Assembly (NCBI GenBank): GCA_000310025.1
Contig: FN648651.1
Location: 13,541-74,356 of the forward strand
Source of the DNA: Ectocarpus siliculosus
Lineage: Eukaryota > Sar > Phaeophyceae > Ectocarpales > Ectocarpaceae
Reading direction: 5' to 3'
DNA length: 60,816 bases
Part shown: positions 10,672 to 20,551 of the stretch, one piece after another
Layout: every line of letters begins with the position of its first letter
Position numbering within the stretch: the stretch's first letter is position 1
The notes under the pieces: generated by a model
Databases searched by the model: none
What the model was told of the DNA's origin: nothing
The model's input: the letters and a program-made list of their open reading frames with translations, nothing else
Translations under genes and position numbers: made by a program

Positions 10672-12486
10672 TCAACCAGGATCAACACGGCAATTAGCCA
10701 TGGTTTCCTTGAACTCTTCCTCGGAAACGCCTACACCTAACCCGCTCTCGCTGTTCATCCGCGCCATCTCCATCTGGAGCTTCAAGAAGTTCTGGTTGGT
10801 CATCGCCGCCTCGGTTTTTTCTTTCAAGGTTGGCTCCTGTTTTGGCGCGCTCCCGCTACCACCTCCGCCCCCGCTAGCACTTCCGGCTACACTCTCACTA
10901 CTGCCCCCGCCTGCCCGAGCCTGGATTTGCTGGACCGATTTCACGATGTGGCTCAGGCCACCTACGATGCTTTTGCCCACTTCCTGCACACTGTCCTTGC
11001 CGCTTCGAAGCAAGTCGGACGCAGACTCTGAATTGAAGGCTGGAGTCTTCGGCTTGCGACCGCGCCCTTTCCTCTCCGCCTGCTTCGCCGTGGTGGCTTT
11101 CACGACATGGGCTGGTGAGGCCGAACGGTGGCTCTTCTCGGGTGTGTTCTGAGACATGCGGACCTCCGCATCGTCGTCGTCCAAGTTGAAAGGCTCACCG
11201 TCTCCGGTATCCATCACCACGCCGTCTTCGCCGCAGTCTTCTTCGTCGCTGCTAGGAAGTGGCGACGGCATCGGCTGAAGGTCTCTCACACGCTGCACAA
11301 ACATGCACTTGTCGTCTTGACCGCATCGATAGAAGCGTTTGCCCGCTTCCACTCCCTGCCACTCGTCGTACAATATCGATAGGCAGGGCGGGGGTGGGGG
11401 GCAGTTCTTAGCGTGGTCTCCCCCCTGAGTATGTATGGTCCACGCGGTAACATGGCAGTCGAGACTAACCTCGTCCGAGCCGGTGCACACAGAATTTCGA
11501 CCATATCGCACGGGCACCCTGAGCGGGGTAGATACCCCACTAGGTGATAAACGATCTGCACAGCTACCGGTGGCGAATGGGTAGAGAGGGGGGTGGAGTG
11601 CATATGGTATACCCCGGTTGTGGTGACCATGTGTGCTGATTCGACAAATGCCACGACGTGTTTCAACGCGAAGACGACATACACCAAGCGTAGTCGTAAA
11701 TTCCAGCGTAGAGACATCATATGTGCTTAGGTATCGTCCCAACGCACCGTAAATACAACCCTAACAAGCACGCAACCGTCGATAGCATCTAACCTCAATA
11801 CTATGTCCCCGCCCCGCCCCCCGCCCCCACCCTAGTGATGCCCAAACCCTAACCTGTCCTTCGACGATGACGCTAGGCTCGTCGTGGCTACACTTGGGGA
11901 AGTCGCGGCCCGCCCGTTCACCCCGGTCGTCACCCCCAGAGAGGGCTGACCCGTTGCCCCTGCGCTGCCCGGTAGCCCGGTCTGCGCCCGAAGCCTGGCG
12001 CCGTTGCCCCGAGCTGCCGCCACCCTGCAAACGATCCTCTTCACCAGGATCGCCCTCGGGCGTAACGGGTGATTCGTAGTTGTTTATCCCCATCGTGGAG
12101 GTTGCGCTCGTCGCGAATGCGTCGTCACGAGCCACTTGCTGCGGCGTCGGGTCTTTGTCCTCCCGCTCGTCCGCCGCAGCCCCGGACTTCTTGTTAGCGG
12201 TGTTCCTCGCCGCCACCTCTTTCCCGTACTCTCTTTTTTGCCCGAAGACCCAATTTTTGATGTGGCAGTAGTTTCCGGCGTGCATGAACTTCCTCTCGGT
12301 GTACTCTGGGGGCAAAAGGTACTTGTCATTGTTGTTGAGCCTCGCGACCACGTCCGGGAGGATGAACTTCTTCCACAATTCGAAAGCTCTCTCGTTGTTT
12401 TTCTTCAGGTCCAGGTTCTGCTCATTAGCAAAGAGAGCAGAGAGTAGGGGGGGGGGGGGCGTCGTCGTTTGTAAAGACTGAGACAT
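10672..12486 (-). CDS. AT-hook protein, two predicted exons; candidate transposon accessory gene
   Basis: Exon 1 runs from ATG at 12,486 to 11,854 (211 codons) and ends at CAG/GTTAGG. Exon 2 starts most plausibly at 11,355 after a CAG acceptor and ends with the stop at 10,672. Both are phase 0, for a 438-aa product. The N-terminal half has a charged, helical-looking region with FELWKKFILPDVVARLN and NYCHIKNWVFGQKREYGKE, which I do not recognise. The C-terminal half has acidic clusters (SSDEED, LDDDDAE), an AT-hook core KGRGRKPKTP, a Gly/Ser linker and a predicted helix (about 40 aa) at the end. AT-hooks bind the minor groove of AT-rich DNA. It is convergent with the transposase inside T1. PIF/Harbinger elements usually encode a second DNA-binding protein, so an accessory role is inferred. 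It is not a recognisable Myb domain. Confidence 0.55.
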
Positions 12487-12765
12487 GATCCCGCGTGCTT
12501 ATTCTGCTGTCTACACGGGGTGAAGCGGCGACTCATGTAACCCTAGCTCTGCTGCCACTTGAACCTCGGTAAACGAAGAAAGCCCAACTCAAACCGTCCT
12601 AAGAACACACACATATTAATCGGCCGCTAAGGCCCTCTCAAGGGCTAGGGGTTTAACTATCAACACGAAAAGTCTGCAGTGCGTACGAACCTGGGTCTAT
12701 GGTTGGTCTTAAAAACATCACTACAAGATTTTGCGCGCATAAAAAGGCGCGCAGATTTGGCCGGG

Positions 12766-13280
12766 AGGGGGCGGGTGTACTCATAGTCGTGCATGCCGTA
12801 GTCGTTAGACCATTGACCTCGCATCCCTACAAAGCCACGCCTGAGCACGCCGGGTAGTCTCCGGATCAGGCCCTCACATCACTGAGTGCGAAGCGCCGTC
12901 AGGTATTCGCCGAGTCACATGAAGGGTGCGCTGCATCCTGCCAAGGGTGTTTGGCATCTTGTGCCTACTTCCTTACGTATGGATGACAGTTTTTTTTTTT
13001 TATCCGGTGCCTTCACTTCGATGACAGTTGTTAGCACTGTGTAACTGCCTCGAGAGTGCTTGGCCAAATGAACACAACGTGGTGCAATTATCCCCATTGC
13101 GCGGAGTGAGGGTACTCGAGGCCGCACAACAAATCTACTCTACAACCATTCATGTTACCGCACAAAAAACAAAACAAAGCGGTATCCTGGTCGACGACCT
13201 CAAGAATGGATCGGCTTGTTTTACAATATCGCCGCCAGTACACGAAAACCCAATCCCGATGGCAATCACCGGGGGGGGCG
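12766..13280 (-). repeat. R1 dispersed repeat, copy 2 (inverted)
   Basis: Full-length inverted counterpart of 125-655, sharing both ends and the internal poly-T and AC-rich blocks. It lies within T1, so it inserted into T1 or was carried by it. Confidence 0.7.
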
Positions 13281-13862
13281 GTCACCGAGGAGGGGGGGGG
13301 GGGGTAAACAGCTTGCTTGCTTGTGAAACAAAGACCACGGGAAGGTCTGGTGTTTGCGGGTCCCACAAAATCTCAATATGACAAAACAAAACCATACAAC
13401 GGGGGAATGTAGATGGTCCTGTCAACCACCGCGATATCGTATTTATCGTTCGACCGCAACAAGTACGAGGAAAAATTGAACATTACCGTATTGCGGTGCC
13501 CTAACCTTACCCCCCGTTCGCGCTACACGCAAAAGCAGTGTGCCCGCACAGTCGAGGTCCACCCGACACACACACAAGGTCTTAGGGATAACTACCCTTC
13601 CGAGTCCAACTCACTTCCGGGCCGAGGTGCATTCCACGTTGCTCGCACGAAGCAAACGCCCGAAGGAGCTCATACTTCTCTTCATCATGCCAGTTCCATT
13701 TGTCTCTCCCGCCGTGCGCCTGTGAGCGATAATAACAAGTGGGTGAGGCGGAGCTGAGAAAGTATCCGGGGCGGCTACTGCTACGAGCGGGCGTTAGACA
13801 GGATGTGGATAAAGTAGTGTAAATCGGGGGTCATGATCACGCCAACTGGCGCGGTAACTCAC

Positions 13863-14159
13863 CGCTTCCCAAGCTGCTACGGTGGCGCCCGCCTTTGCAT
13901 GGCAACTGGGGCTTGGTGGTTTGGTGGCGGATCCTGAACTCGTTATCTCCTTGGCCTTCCCCTTCCCCTTCGCCTTCGATTTCCCTCCCCTGGAGCTTCC
14001 CTTTCCCTTCGCACTCCCTCCCTTAGGCGCCCCCTTGCCCTTCCTCTTGCTGCTCCCTGCATCGGTCGCTGACGACCCCCCACCCCCTGCCTCCTGATCT
14101 CCCGATCCAGACGGATGCTCGTTGACGCGGCGACCGGGAATTGTCGGGGGTCGAAGCAT
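13863..14159 (-). CDS. Lys/Gly/Ser-rich basic exon, function unknown
   Basis: From ATG at 14,159 the frame encodes 99 residues and ends in phase 0 at a consensus donor GTGAGT. The middle is a low-complexity basic stretch of GKG, KGGS and KAKGKGK units flanked by Gly/Ser. No domain is recognised. It could be the first exon of a nucleic-acid-binding gene of T1, or a chance frame in G/C-rich DNA. The good donor is the main support. Confidence 0.35.
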
Positions 14160-14462
14160 GTTACCCTTCAGCAGACAAACACGTGGACAACGAGAAGACA
14201 TACACAGATACCAGAAGGAAAAAGGAGGCCAATGAGGTGACGTCAACACTGCAGCCCTCTTCAATACTAACCCTAAGCTGGGGAGCCTCACGCTCAGCAA
14301 AGGCGTTTCACAAAGTTCTCAATTTGCCACGATTCCAAACAAGGGCGTGTGTACAGACATTCCCGGGGTTGATACCTGGGGATAGGACGATCGGGTTAGA
14401 TACTGAGTAGATAAGCAATGAATGCAGGCACAAACCGGTACACATGGTAACATCAAGGACAA

Positions 14463-14592
14463 GGAGGGGGAGGGGGGGGGGGGCGTACTCTTATGTTTTG
14501 CATGTCTTAGCGGTTAGACCATTGACCACGCGTCCTCGAGAGCACGGAGCATTGTTCCCACAGGACCGATCACTGATGGCCAATCGTTCCTT
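14463..14592 (+). repeat. Direct repeat D1, copy 1
   Basis: About 125 bp beginning with a G run and GTACTCTT. It matches 14,889-15,009 at roughly 80 percent by eye and is also similar to the outer end of R1. The two copies lie about 425 bp apart. Confidence 0.6.
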
Positions 14593-14888
14593 CGCACCTT
14601 GCCAAAGGTGGCTCAAAAATGTCTTCTCTTGTCTGTCTATCCCAACGATATCCCTTCCCGCCTTTTCAAACCACTTACTTCTCCCCAGTACATCTACCGT
14701 CCTCTCCTCTCTATTCCATGCCTCGAACATCTTCCTGTACGCCCCCTGTATTTTTCCCAGCTCAGTCATGTACACTGCCCTCTCCTCTTCGTACCACGGA
14801 CATTTCCGCGACTACATGAACACGGTCTTCGCCTTCTAAGCCGCAATCACATTTGAACTTGTCGTCTTCGTCGTCTACCGTCCTATGT

Positions 14889-15009
14889 GGGGGTGGGAGG
14901 GGGGGCATACTCTTGTGGTTTGCATGCCTTTGCGGTTGGACCGTTGACGGTCCGTCCTCGATAGGACTGACCATTGTTCCCACTGGACCGATAACCGATG
15001 ACCAATCGG
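14889..15009 (+). repeat. Direct repeat D1, copy 2
   Basis: Second copy of the 14,463 repeat. It abuts R1 copy 3 on its right. Confidence 0.6.
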
Positions 15010-15013
15010 GAGT

Positions 15014-15525
15014 GGGGGGAGTTACCATGGTCGTGCATGCCGTAACCCTAACCCATTGACCTCGCATCCCACTAGGCCGGGGCGGAGCACGCCGGGTTCT
15101 CACTGGACCAGGTTCAACCCTAACCAAGCGCCAACCCTAGTGTGGTATTCGGCGAGTCGCGTGGAGGGTGCGTGTTCGGCATTTTGTCCATATTTCCTTG
15201 CAACGGGTGGCAGCTGGGAAGGACTCACTAAATCTTATGGTCCTTTCAATTTTATAAATATATGAGCTGTGGTTGCGTCGAGGGTGATTGACCAATACAA
15301 CACAACATGGTGCGACCATTTCCTTAGCGCGGAGTGAAGGTTAAATGACCCGCACAACATTATTTGCTCGACCACCATTATGGTTACCGCAATAGAGCAC
15401 AACAGAGGCTAAGGACAAATGCGGTAATAACTTGGTTGACGAGCTCATGAGGCGAACGGCTTCTTTTACACCGTCGTCGGCAAGCGACGGAAACCCTAAC
15501 CCGATGGCAACGGCAGGGGGAAGCG
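15014..15525 (-). repeat. R1 dispersed repeat, copy 3 (inverted, diverged)
   Basis: Same orientation as copy 2 with many differences. It contains several extra CCCTAA words, for example near 15,045, 15,115 and 15,495. The poly-T block is replaced by other sequence. Confidence 0.6.
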
Positions 15526-16017
15526 GGGGGCGGGGGGGGGGCGATGCTGTCGTCGCCGGCCTACCGCCGTCGGAACCGCCTACTGCTTCAATTGCAGCAG
15601 TAGGCTTGTACGCAGGGAAAGGACCTGGTCAACACACTCCGACTGCGTACTTGAGTAAGTACTGGTATTGTAGCATACACTACACATAATGACTACTTTA
15701 AGCCTAACCCATCACACGCAAACGCAAAAAAAAAGGCGTATTGGGGAAGAGCGGGTACAAAATGCCGAAAATATTCCGTCGATTTCACGTACATCGCATG
15801 TCCAAACCCAATATGCTTAAATTGTACAGGTGCAGATCTAACATGCATGATAGCTGGTGTTGTACGTCGGGATGCCGAGATGCCTCTCCCTCAACACGGT
15901 CGTTGTTGTGTCGTTTCTTCGTGCACGCTGGCACGCCGGAGTTTGCTCACAGCAGTAGATATTTAAAGTATTTTACGGGCATCGGCGGGGAGTCTCGCAA
16001 GTTGCGGGTTTCCTCAC

Positions 16018-16560
16018 CTGCGGTAGCTGTCCTGCCAGGTGGTTCGTACGGGCAGAACTCGTCTTCTCACGCCCTGGCTCAGGCGTACATACAGACGATC
16101 CCGCCGTACCGGTCAGTGTACTCGTGTCCCCGGTCGCCGCAGTCGCTGTACCTCCGTCTTCCATGAGCGCGTTCTGTATTCCCCCGGGCGTGCGCGGAGC
16201 CTTGCTTTGGGGACTCCAGTGTCCTGGTCGGGGCGAACATCCTCTCCTCTTTCGTCCGGACTCCTGCTGTGATTCTGGCTGCTTCGTACCGACACTAGCG
16301 TCACCCTGCAGCTGCATCAGTCCCCGGGTCGCTTCCACCTCCTCCTGTGTCTCAGCCCCGCCGTGCAAAGTGCGGCGGCTGGAGGCCCGGTGCTCACCGG
16401 GTTTACCCGCTTCCTGAGAGCTGTCGTGGTCACCGCTGCTGTTCTTGTTGTGCCTCGTACTTCGCCGCGGAGCAACCGCGCGTGGGTCGTACACACCAAC
16501 GGAATCACCCGAAATCTTCGACGCTCTACCACGCATCTTCGGTGTCTTGCGTGTCGACAT
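16018..16560 (-). CDS. Basic Ser/Thr/Arg-rich first exon, function unknown
   Basis: ATG at 16,560 opens 181 codons ending in phase 0 at a strong donor, CAG/GTGAGG (exon end 16,018). The product is hydrophilic, rich in Ser, Thr, Arg and Gly, with a short basic stretch APRRSTRHNKN and a second, GRKRRG. No domain is recognised. The upstream region (16,684-16,749) holds the right T1 terminus and telomere-type units, so the gene would start just inside the transposon end. It may be an accessory or regulatory gene of T1. Downstream exons could not be fixed. Confidence 0.4.
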
Positions 16561-16676
16561 GGCAGCAGTACCAAATGAAGCACGACAGAGAGGAGCTGCC
16601 CGCGGAGTGTGCTGAGAACTTTTTTTTGTGTGTACACGTGGCGCTTACTATACTGGTTCTAGAACGGTCCTAGGCA

Positions 16677-16715
16677 CCGGTTCGCTTGGAGTTTTTGGCT
16701 TTTTGGTTTTTTGAG
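16677..16715 (-). repeat. T1 right terminal inverted repeat
   Basis: The core at 16,688-16,715 (GGAGTTTTTGGCTTTTTGG and on to TTGAG) is the inverse of 4,609-4,636 with a single mismatch. It lies 31 bases inside the right end. Confidence 0.65.
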
Positions 16716-16725
16716 TTTTTGAAAA

Positions 16726-16749
16726 CCCTAACCCTAACCCTAACCCTTA
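16726..16749 (+). repeat. Interstitial telomere-type repeat
   Basis: Three perfect CCCTAA units followed by CCCTTA. This equals TTAGGG on the other strand, the telomere unit reported for brown algae and many other eukaryotes. It forms the outermost right end of T1. Confidence 0.85.
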
Positions 16750-16767
16750 TTCGATGTATGCCACTCT
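16744..16767 (+). repeat. R2 dispersed repeat, middle fragment
   Basis: CCCTTATTCGATGTATG matches the intact R2 copy (complement of about 60,485-60,505) immediately after the point where the left segment stops. Similarity ends at about 16,767, where the next insertion begins. Confidence 0.6.
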
Positions 16768-18067
16768 CCCTTCTTCCCCTCGCTGCCTCGGCAAGGTTTT
16801 GCTTAGGCATGACCCAAAGCGAGGGGGGGGGTCTTTCTAGCGAGCAGGGCTAGACTCACCCTCAAGGGACCGATACCTTCTTGCTACGGCGCACCCGCCG
16901 CAAGGCGTGCGTAGTGGTGGAGTTGGGTCGGCACTGGTGCGTCAGGTACAAAGGTGCAGATGCGCGGGCCTCGAGGCCGTCGGTGCAGGCAGCAATGCCC
17001 ATCTCATCTTTGTGCGCGGAGGCAGACGCCATCAGAAAGGTGGACGGGCACTATGCACACGGCCCTATGTTTGCTAGAGGGAGCTGTACTGTCTCAGTAA
17101 CCTGGTTTTGCCATCAAATGAGGAGGGGACAGGTGGTGACGAGCTGACTGGGCTGGTTGACCCTTCGGCGCGAGAATTTTCAGACCAAGAACCCTAAGTG
17201 CAACGAGGGAGAAAGCGAGGAACCGACTGGGAAGGACAGCAACGAGAGCGTGTACGAAGCGGAGCGGGTCGAATTTGGTCGTGCTAGGACTGGCCACCGC
17301 GACACTGGAGAAGCGGCACCGGAGCAGCGGAGCCGGAGCAGCAGCGGAACCGGAGCGTGCGGACGGCATCGAACCGTGTCGTACGGACAAACATCTCTTG
17401 TGTTGTCAATTATTTTCCGTTTTTTTTCCTGAATATAGGTGTTAGGTGTGTGTAATGACGTCACTGGTTTTGTAGAGAGACGCGGCAGAGATGGCGCGGA
17501 TAACCCGGGTGCCTTAATTGTGTACCTGCGTCGTGGAAGACCCCTTCAATGTGGAACGATTCCTAGTCAGTGCCGATGTTTACACTGCTGTGTCTAACAC
17601 AGATGATCTGGATAGATTCGGGCGATTGTCAATTGCAATGATGGCTTTGGTTGGTTGTTCTTCTTCATTGTATGTCCACGGGACCATTGTGACAGCACTT
17701 CAGACAGCAGCTGCATGCCCCGAGCTTGTTGTTGTGCACCATACACCATGGTGTTATTTTGTACAGACAGCACTTCAGACAGCAGTACGCTGTAGTCGAC
17801 AAACATTCATTTTGGTGAAGTGCGGGACAAGGGGGGTGATGCCGCCTGCTGTAGTCGAATTGTAGTGTGTGGGCATGTAGGTCAGTTGTGAGCACGCAAA
17901 CGTCCTGCAGGGATTGTAGGTGTACCTCCTCGGGCTTGTGTACCATTTTCTTGCTAATAGTGTGCGTGTTCTTTAGATCTTCTGATGGCTTTAGCATTTT
18001 TGTGACCACGGGCCGAGTCTTTGCTAGATTTTGGGATTAGCAACTGACACGAGTTTAATGTGAAGAA

Positions 18068-18097
<30 letters not shown>
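16768..18097 (+). mobile_element. Retroposon-like unit with (CAA)n tail, copy A
   Basis: This segment separates two adjacent pieces of R2 and ends in a CAA microsatellite (18,066-18,097), as non-LTR retroposons often end. Its last roughly 750 bp (from about 17,345) recur at 18,674-19,449 with the same tail. Shared landmarks are GTAGAGAGA, GGAAGACCCCTTCAATGTGG, and the doubled block ACAGCACTTCAGACAGCAG. No reverse transcriptase was found, so it would be a non-autonomous or 5'-truncated retroposon. Clear target duplications are absent. Confidence 0.5.
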
Positions 18098-18098
<1 letters not shown>

Positions 18099-18627
18099 CC
18101 ATGCGTATGCTGCTTAGACTATTACGATGCATACCACCCATGCATATGCAGCAAGAGAGAAAAAAGGCCTGTTGTTGTCTGTCTCAACTGTTGTGCTGCT
18201 GTTGCTTTTCATGTATAACGACACAACAGGCGCAAAGTTAGCGACGCGCATCGCCTACTACGCGACGCGTGCACCCCAAAGCGACAGACACGATAGCCTT
18301 ACCCCTTGTCTGGAGCAATTCAGCAACAGCGACATGGTCACTCAGGAAGAAAAAAAAACAAATTGTGGCGCGCAGCACGCAGGACCCTCTTTCGCTGTTC
18401 AACCGGCCGTTTCCATGGCGAAACAGTCAAGGAACAGTCAAGGCCGAGTCGTGTCGGCCACAGGAAGTGGAAGCTGCTGAAACTCGGAGAGGGGTCATGG
18501 TTTGCGATTGCCTACCGAACCATACTTGGGGCGCCACGACATTAGGACTGTAGCTCGAGATCAGCGTTTGAGACCGGGTCGGGCAAGGTGTGGGGTATGC
18601 GACTGAAAGTCCCACCCACCCACGGAT
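18098..18627 (+). repeat. R2 dispersed repeat, right segment (split copy)
   Basis: Continues R2 from CCCATGCGTATGCTGC and matches the reverse complement of about 59,955-60,480 at high identity, ending near the CACCCACCCACGGA block. With 4,434-4,580 and 16,744-16,767 it reconstitutes one complete R2 copy. Confidence 0.75.
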
Positions 18628-18673
18628 GCAGATCGAGTGGCGTTCTGCTCGGGCTGACTACAGCGGCGCCGGA

Positions 18674-19449
18674 TGGAGCAGCGGCACCGGAGCATGCGGA
18701 CGACATCGACCCGTGGGGCACGGAGAAACATTTCTATTCTGTCTGTCTGTGTTGTCATTTTTTTCGTTTTTTTTTCTGACTTTCGGCGTTGGTTTTGTGT
18801 GATGACGTCGTCACTGGTTTTGTAGAGAGAACCGTCAGAGATGGCGTGGCTAACCCGGGTGCCTTGGTTTTGTGCCTGATCGTGGAAGACCCCTTCAATG
18901 TGGAACGATTCTTAGCTAGTGTCGATATTTTCACTGCAGTGCCTAAACACAGACGATCGGGAGAGATTCGGGTGATTGTCAATTACTATTTATCATGGCC
19001 TGGTTTGTTGTTCTTTTTCACTGTACGTCCGCAGACACATTCTGACAGCACTTCAGACAGCAGCTTTGTGCCCCGCCAGCTTCTTGTTCCATGCCTACCA
19101 TGGTGTTTTTGTACAGACAGCACTTCAGACAGCAGTATGCTGTAGTCGGCAATGTCGTTTTGGTACAGAGTGTGACAGGCAGGGGGTGATGCTACTGTAG
19201 TCGAACGGTGGGACGGACGTGCAGTTCAGTTTTTTTTAGGCACGCATATGCGGTGCTCCAGGGATTTTAGGTGTACCCCTTCGGGCTCTTGTATACCTTG
19301 TTCTTTTACGTGTGTGTGCGTGTTCTTTACATCCTCAGATGGCTCTAGCACTCTCGTGACCACGGGCTCAGAGTCTTTGCTAGATTTTGGCATTTAGCAA
19401 TTGGCATACGGTTTAATGTGAAGACAACAACAACAACAACAACAACAAT
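18674..19449 (+). mobile_element. Retroposon-like unit with (CAA)n tail, copy B
   Basis: About 775 bp homologous to the 3' part of copy A, in the same orientation, with its own CAA tail at about 19,424-19,449. It is 5'-truncated relative to copy A. Both contain the doubled ACAGCACTTCAGACAGCAG block. Confidence 0.5.
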
Positions 19450-19519
19450 TGGAATATGAGACTGAAGCTAAAGCTTCAGAAAAGAGAAAAAAAGAAAGAT
19501 GGCTCGATTTTTGTATTTC

Positions 19520-20110
19520 TACAGCAGTATGGACCAGATGCCGACTGTACATAGAAGTCGTACGAGTGTCGACTTAGTGGTGCTGTCACAGCATCTTCCA
19601 CGCACTTCTGCCAGGGCTAGTTTGTTGATTGGAGTCTTGTAGGTCGAGATACAGCAGTCGGATTCTCAGGGTGTGGAGGAAAATGTGAACCAGAGCAAAA
19701 AATTGCATGCATAGCTCGATTACTGCGGTGTTTTTGCTACAGCAGTATGGACTAGACGCCGAACGACGTTCGCGTACTACGGCAACGACCTAACTTGATG
19801 GGATACTTCCTGCCACGGCGAACCATAGTACAATGCGATGCAAACATCCGTTCGCGTGTCGTGCGGCTGCCACATGTGTCGGCGACAGGTACACGTAGAG
19901 CTCTCGCCATGCTGTCGTTACCGCGCAGAAGGACCCCTCGCAGATCTTCCACATGGTGCTACAACATCATGTACATAAATGTCGTAGGAGAGTGGAGTTG
20001 TGCTGCCACGGCATCTCCCACGCACTCTCCTACCGGTGCTTGCGTCGATTGGAGTCTTGTAGGCCGAAATACAAGAGTGGGTTGGGCTCCCGGGTTGTGG
20101 AAGCAAACCT
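19520..20110 (+). repeat. R3 dispersed repeat, copy 1
   Basis: Matches 26,460-27,060 in the same order and orientation. Landmarks are CGACTGTACATAG-type, ATTGGAGTCTTGTA, CAGCAGTATGGAC, GATGCAAACATCCGTTCGCG and GATCTTCCACAT. It is itself internally dimeric: the block around 19,560-19,650 resembles 19,980-20,065. No coding content. Confidence 0.65.
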
Positions 20111-20205
20111 GCCTGCAACAACAAAGAAGGCGGTGTTCTATTTACTACAGTATCCCGCTCAACGTTTTTTTGTTTTCTTAATGTGACACAACGAATCCAT
20201 CTCTA

Positions 20206-20208
20206 TAA
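20206..20208 (+). other. Target-site duplication TAA, left of T2
   Basis: TAA precedes the GACCCATG terminus. The same triplet follows the right terminus at 24,356-24,358. TWA duplications are characteristic of PIF/Harbinger insertion. Confidence 0.6.
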
Positions 20209-20370
20209 GACCCATGTTTATGGTCGCCAAATCTTTGCGAAAATGTTTATATTTTCAAACATTTGCGGACAAAGATTTTGTTTCACTGTTTATGGGAGAA
20301 AATCTTCGGCAAAATATTCTCAAACATTTTGAAATGGGGCAAAAGTCGCTCGTTTGACAAAATATTCTCA

Positions 20371-20551
20371 AACATTTTGAAATGGGGCAGGTCGCGAAAA
20401 TGTTTCCCAAGAGCGGCGAGATTAGTAGCCGACCGCCCCTTCCGTCCTAAACACCAACCACTGCGTAGCGCACACTCAACGTAGTAAGCTCATAGAGGGA
20501 TCCGGGCAACCCTAGAGTCACCGTGTCAATGTTTTGCCGGCTGATACATGG
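20371..20551 (+). repeat. 181-bp direct repeat, left copy
   Basis: Identical by eye to 23,257-23,437 over 181 bases, starting AACATTTTGAAATGGGG and ending CTGATACATGG. It forms the left border of the truncated Ngaro-like insertion. Confidence 0.85.

Larger units (their letters stand above)
4581..16746. mobile_element. T1: 12.17-kb candidate autonomous PIF/Harbinger-like transposon
   Basis: Inserted into repeat R2. TTA at 4,578-4,580 and 16,747-16,749 would be the target duplication. Removing the insert with one TTA rebuilds the uninterrupted R2 junction seen inverted near 60,495. Inverted cores lie near both ends (4,609-4,636 and 16,688-16,715; 27 of 28 bases match). The outermost roughly 30 bases do not match each other, and the right end is made of CCCTAA units. 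Inside are a Harbinger transposase (plus strand), an AT-hook gene (minus) and two basic exons (minus). A TWA target duplication and a second ORF are typical of PIF/Harbinger. The length is large and partly due to R1 copies inserted inside. Confidence 0.6.
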
